The position numbers and the translations under genes were made by a program. DNA of 64,000 nucleotides, from assembly GCF_000153345.1 (NCBI RefSeq), contig NZ_CH724126.1:278774-342773 (forward strand), read 5' to 3'. Shown in pieces: positions 61,583-64,000 of the stretch (its first letter is position 1; the number at the start of each line of letters is the position of its first letter). The DNA comes from Neptuniibacter caesariensis. Lineage in GTDB: Bacteria; Pseudomonadota; Gammaproteobacteria; Pseudomonadales; Balneatricaceae. The notes under the pieces were generated by a model. It did not search any database and was not told where the DNA came from. It worked only from the letters and a program-made list of their open reading frames with translations.

Positions 61583-63190
61583 TTACATACGGAATACACC
61601 AAACTTGGTGTCACCGATCGGTTTGTTAAGTGCTGCCGACAGACCCATGCCGATCACGTCACGGGTTTGTGCCGGATCGATTACACCGTCATCCCAAAGA
61701 CGCGCGCTTGCGTAGTATGGGTGACCCTGATGTTCATAGGTGTCGATAATTGGTTTCTTGAATTCTGCTTCTTCATCCGCAGACCATTCCTGGCCAACGC
61801 GATCCATATTGTCACGCTTAACGGTTGCCAGTACGCCAGCTGCCTGCTCGCCACCCATTACTGAGATACGCGCATTTGGCCACATCCACAGGAAGTTAGG
61901 GCTGTAAGCACGGCCACACATGCCGTAGTTACCTGCACCAAACGAGCCGCCAATCAATACAGTCAGTTTTGGTACATCGGCACAAGCGACCGCGTTAACC
62001 ATTTTCGCACCGTGTTTAGCGATACCTTCAGATTCAGCTTTCTGGCCCACCATGAAGCCCGTGATGTTCTGTAGGAACAGCAGAGGGATTTTGCGCTGAC
62101 AGCACAACTCGATAAAGTGCGCGCCTTTCTGGGCAGAGTCGCCAAACAAGATACCGTTGTTGGCTACGATGCCAACTGGATAACCATGGATATGTGCAAA
62201 GCCGGTTACCAGTGTAGTGCCGTACATCTTTTTAAATTCGTCGAATTCAGAGCCATCAACGATACGGGCAATGATTTCACGTACATCAAATGGTTTCTTA
62301 AGATCGGTACCGACGATGCCGTAGATCTCATCCGCACTGTATAGCGGTGCTTTAGGCTCGCGGATATCCAGATCCAGGTTTTTCTTGCGGTTCAGATTAG
62401 AGACACAAGTACGTGCAATCTGCAGGGCGTGCGCATCGTTTTCTGCGTAGTGGTCGGCTACACCGGAAACTTTGCAGTGTACGTCTGCGCCACCCAGATC
62501 TTCAGCAGAAACCACTTCACCGGTTGCTGCTTTTACCAGCGGTGGACCCGCCAGGAAGATCGTACCCTGATTACGTACGATAATTGATTCATCTGCCATC
62601 GCAGGTACATAAGCACCGCCGGCAGTACACAGACCCATTACCACAGCGATCTGCGGGATGCCCTTGGAAGACATACGGGCCTGGTTAAAGAAGATGCGAC
62701 CGAAGTGGTCACGATCCGGGAATACATCATCCTGCTGAGGTAGGTTGGCACCACCGGAATCTACCAGATAGATACATGGCAGGTGGTTTTGCTCAGCGAT
62801 CTCTTGTGCGCGCAGGTGCTTCTTAACGGTTAGCGGGAAATAAGTGCCGCCTTTAACCGTAGCATCGTTGGCAACGATCATACATTCCTGACCGCTAACA
62901 CGGCCAACACCAGCGATAATGCCCGCCGCTGGAATCACATCGTCATATACTTCATGGGCTGCCAACTGGGACAGTTCCATGAAAGGAGCGCCTTCGTCGA
63001 GCAGAGCGTTAATTCGTTCGCGTGGGAGAAGTTTGCCGCGAGACAGATGACGTTCCTGATACTTAGGACCGCCTCCCTGTTCAATAGTAGCGACTTTATC
63101 ACGCAGATCATTCACAGCCTCGGCCATGGAATCGTGGTTGCTACGGAAGTCTTCTGCGCGTGGATTTATTTTTGTTTGCAGAACGGCCAT
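61583..63190 (-). CDS. liuB: Methylcrotonyl-CoA carboxylase, carboxyltransferase subunit
   Basis: The 535-residue carboxyltransferase beta subunit has the N-terminal core [30 protein letters not shown], the acyl-CoA binding glycine-rich runs [17 protein letters not shown] and [18 protein letters not shown], and [17 protein letters not shown] near the C-terminus. It transfers CO2 from carboxybiotin (on LiuD) to 3-methylcrotonyl-CoA. It is the second gene of the operon, after liuA, with a hairpin in between. Confidence 0.96.
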   Translation of the reverse strand: MAVLQTKINPRAEDFRSNHDSMAEAVNDLRDKVATIEQGGGPKYQERHLSRGKLLPRERINALLDEGAPFMELSQLAAHEVYDDVIPAAGIIAGVGRVSGQECMIVANDATVKGGTYFPLTVKKHLRAQEIAEQNHLPCIYLVDSGGANLPQQDDVFPDRDHFGRIFFNQARMSSKGIPQIAVVMGLCTAGGAYVPAMADESIIVRNQGTIFLAGPPLVKAATGEVVSAEDLGGADVHCKVSGVADHYAENDAHALQIARTCVSNLNRKKNLDLDIREPKAPLYSADEIYGIVGTDLKKPFDVREIIARIVDGSEFDEFKKMYGTTLVTGFAHIHGYPVGIVANNGILFGDSAQKGAHFIELCCQRKIPLLFLQNITGFMVGQKAESEGIAKHGAKMVNAVACADVPKLTVLIGGSFGAGNYGMCGRAYSPNFLWMWPNARISVMGGEQAAGVLATVKRDNMDRVGQEWSADEEAEFKKPIIDTYEHQGHPYYASARLWDDGVIDPAQTRDVIGMGLSAALNKPIGDTKFGVFRM

Positions 63191-63214
63191 ACCGATCTCC
63201 TGAATAAATTACCT

Positions 63215-63247
63215 GAAAAGAGAAAAATGGTGGGCCAGCGGCCCACC
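63215..63247 (-). terminator. Hairpin with T-run between liuA and liuB (likely attenuator)
   Basis: On the minus strand GGTGGGCC / GGCCCACC form an 8-bp stem with a 3-base loop, then ATTTTTCTCTTTTC. This is a good terminator 17 bases after the liuA stop, but liuB continues in the same direction. It probably terminates part of the transcripts and raises liuA above the rest. Confidence 0.7.
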
Positions 63248-63263
63248 TAAAGCGACGGCTTTG

Positions 63264-64000
63264 TTACTTGTTCAGGAACAACTCGCGGCCGATCAGCATA
63301 CGACGGATCTCAGAAGTACCCGCGCCAATTTCATACAGCTTGGCATCACGTAGCAGACGACCTGTTGGGAATTCATTGATGTAACCGTTACCACCCAAGA
63401 GCTGGATAGCGTCTAGAGCGATCTTGGTTGCCATTTCAGCGGTGTACAGAATGCAGCCAGCAGCATCTTTACGTGAAGCTTCGCCACGTACTGCAGCCTG
63501 TGCCGCCATATAAACATAGGACTTAGATGCGTTCATGATCGAGTACATATCGGCAACTTTACCCTGTACTAATTCGAACTCACCAATAGCCTGACCGAAC
63601 TGTTTACGGTCACGGATGTATGGAATAACGATATCCATCGCTGCTTCCATAATGCCCAGAGGACCGCCGGACAGTACCAGACGCTCGTAGTCCAGGCCGG
63701 ACATCAGTACTTTTACGCCACCGTTCAGTTCACCCAGGATGTTTTCTTTAGGCACTGGGCAGTCTTCGAAAACCAGCTCACAGGTGTTCGAACCGCGCAT
63801 ACCCAGCTTGTCCAGTTTCTGGTGGCGAGAGAAACCAGGGAAGTCACGTTCCACGATGAAAGCAGTGATCCCTTTAGGGCCCGCTTTAATGTCGGTCTTC
63901 GCGTAGATTACGTAAGTATTTGCATCTGGACCGTTAGTGATCCACATTTTGTTGCCGTTTAGCAGATAGTGATCGCCGTTGTCGCGAGCGTGAAGCTTCA
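63264..64000 (-). CDS. liuA: Isovaleryl-CoA dehydrogenase, partial (N-terminus beyond the window)
   Basis: The visible 245 residues are in frame to the window edge, beginning [23 protein letters not shown], so the N-terminal third is missing. An internal ATG at 63947 is not the real start. Blocks present are [90 protein letters not shown]. The [12 protein letters not shown] ending, with Gly rather than Glu before AGTS, is the isovaleryl-CoA dehydrogenase pattern, where the catalytic base is elsewhere (as in human IVD, on helix G). It oxidises isovaleryl-CoA to 3-methylcrotonyl-CoA and is first in this part of the operon. Confidence 0.94.
   Translation of the reverse strand, partial: KLHARDNGDHYLLNGNKMWITNGPDANTYVIYAKTDIKAGPKGITAFIVERDFPGFSRHQKLDKLGMRGSNTCELVFEDCPVPKENILGELNGGVKVLMSGLDYERLVLSGGPLGIMEAAMDIVIPYIRDRKQFGQAIGEFELVQGKVADMYSIMNASKSYVYMAAQAAVRGEASRKDAAGCILYTAEMATKIALDAIQLLGGNGYINEFPTGRLLRDAKLYEIGAGTSEIRRMLIGRELFLNK

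Noticed and set aside
1-64000. CRISPR arrays, insertion sequences, rRNA genes or integrons
   Set aside because: None were seen: no regular direct-repeat array, no transposase or integrase frame, and no rRNA-like conserved stretch.

Overview
The window looks like chromosomal DNA of a marine, aerobic gammaproteobacterium, most like the Oceanospirillaceae group (Neptunomonas, Amphritea and Marinobacterium-type genomes). This placement is an inference from gene content: a znuA / zur-znuC-znuB divergon, prlC followed by a YheV-type zinc ribbon, an acpH gene, a liu leucine-degradation operon, many c-di-GMP proteins, and moderate GC content. I see no insertion sequence, integrase, phage gene, CRISPR array or rRNA. 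Coding density is high and most intergenic gaps are short.

Layout. 1-3.9 kb: a minus-strand iron-related cluster (imelysin, di-haem c-type cytochrome, second imelysin-like protein cut by the window edge) with a Fur-box-like site upstream. 4.0-5.1 kb: a lipoprotein and a gamma-carbonic-anhydrase-family protein. 5.2-8.6 kb: prlC, yheV and an EamA exporter. 8.6-11.6 kb: the zinc uptake divergon znuBC-zur / znuA with a Zur-box-like palindrome between. 11.6-12.5 kb: a lone receiver protein and two identical tRNA-Leu(CAG) genes behind a strong promoter with a GC-rich discriminator.

12.5-39.3 kb is dominated by signalling. Five c-di-GMP enzymes lie here: GGDEF-EAL at 12.5, HD-GYP at 17.8, degenerate GGDEF plus EAL at 24.2, dCache-GGDEF at 33.4 and MASE3-PAS-GGDEF-EAL at 36.7. 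There are also two related histidine kinases. Three periplasmic solute-binding proteins of three different families are each linked to one of these signalling genes, with no ABC permease or ATPase in the window. This suggests sensing rather than uptake. An overlooked 40-codon membrane microgene with its own promoter, ribosome binding site and terminator lies at 15.9 kb. Inside the same stretch is a TetR-headed operon (26.6-30.4 kb): TetR, an overlooked 58-residue membrane protein, a membrane-anchored protein, a sterol-desaturase-family hydroxylase, a Rieske oxygenase and a DUF2141 protein. Divergent from it are acpH, a sodium:solute symporter and a metallophosphoesterase-like protein.

39.6-51.2 kb holds acyl-CoA catabolism. 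First comes a six-gene plus-strand operon: acyl-CoA dehydrogenase, CoA-transferase, acyl-CoA synthetase, two hotdog thioesterases and an alpha/beta hydrolase. A FixL/FixJ-like two-component pair follows. Then comes an acyl-CoA ligase plus long acyl-CoA dehydrogenase pair resembling DmdB/DmdC. 51.2-55.4 kb holds miscellaneous membrane proteins, a LysE exporter, a DUF4388-like protein and a methyltransferase. 55.4-64 kb is the leucine/isovalerate (liu) operon on the minus strand: liuA (cut by the edge), liuB, liuC, liuD, liuE, an AhpD-like protein and an acyl-CoA synthetase, ending in a clear terminator. Together these genes convert isovaleryl-CoA to acetoacetate and acetyl-CoA.

All calls come from reading the translated sequence and motifs by eye. 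No database search was run.
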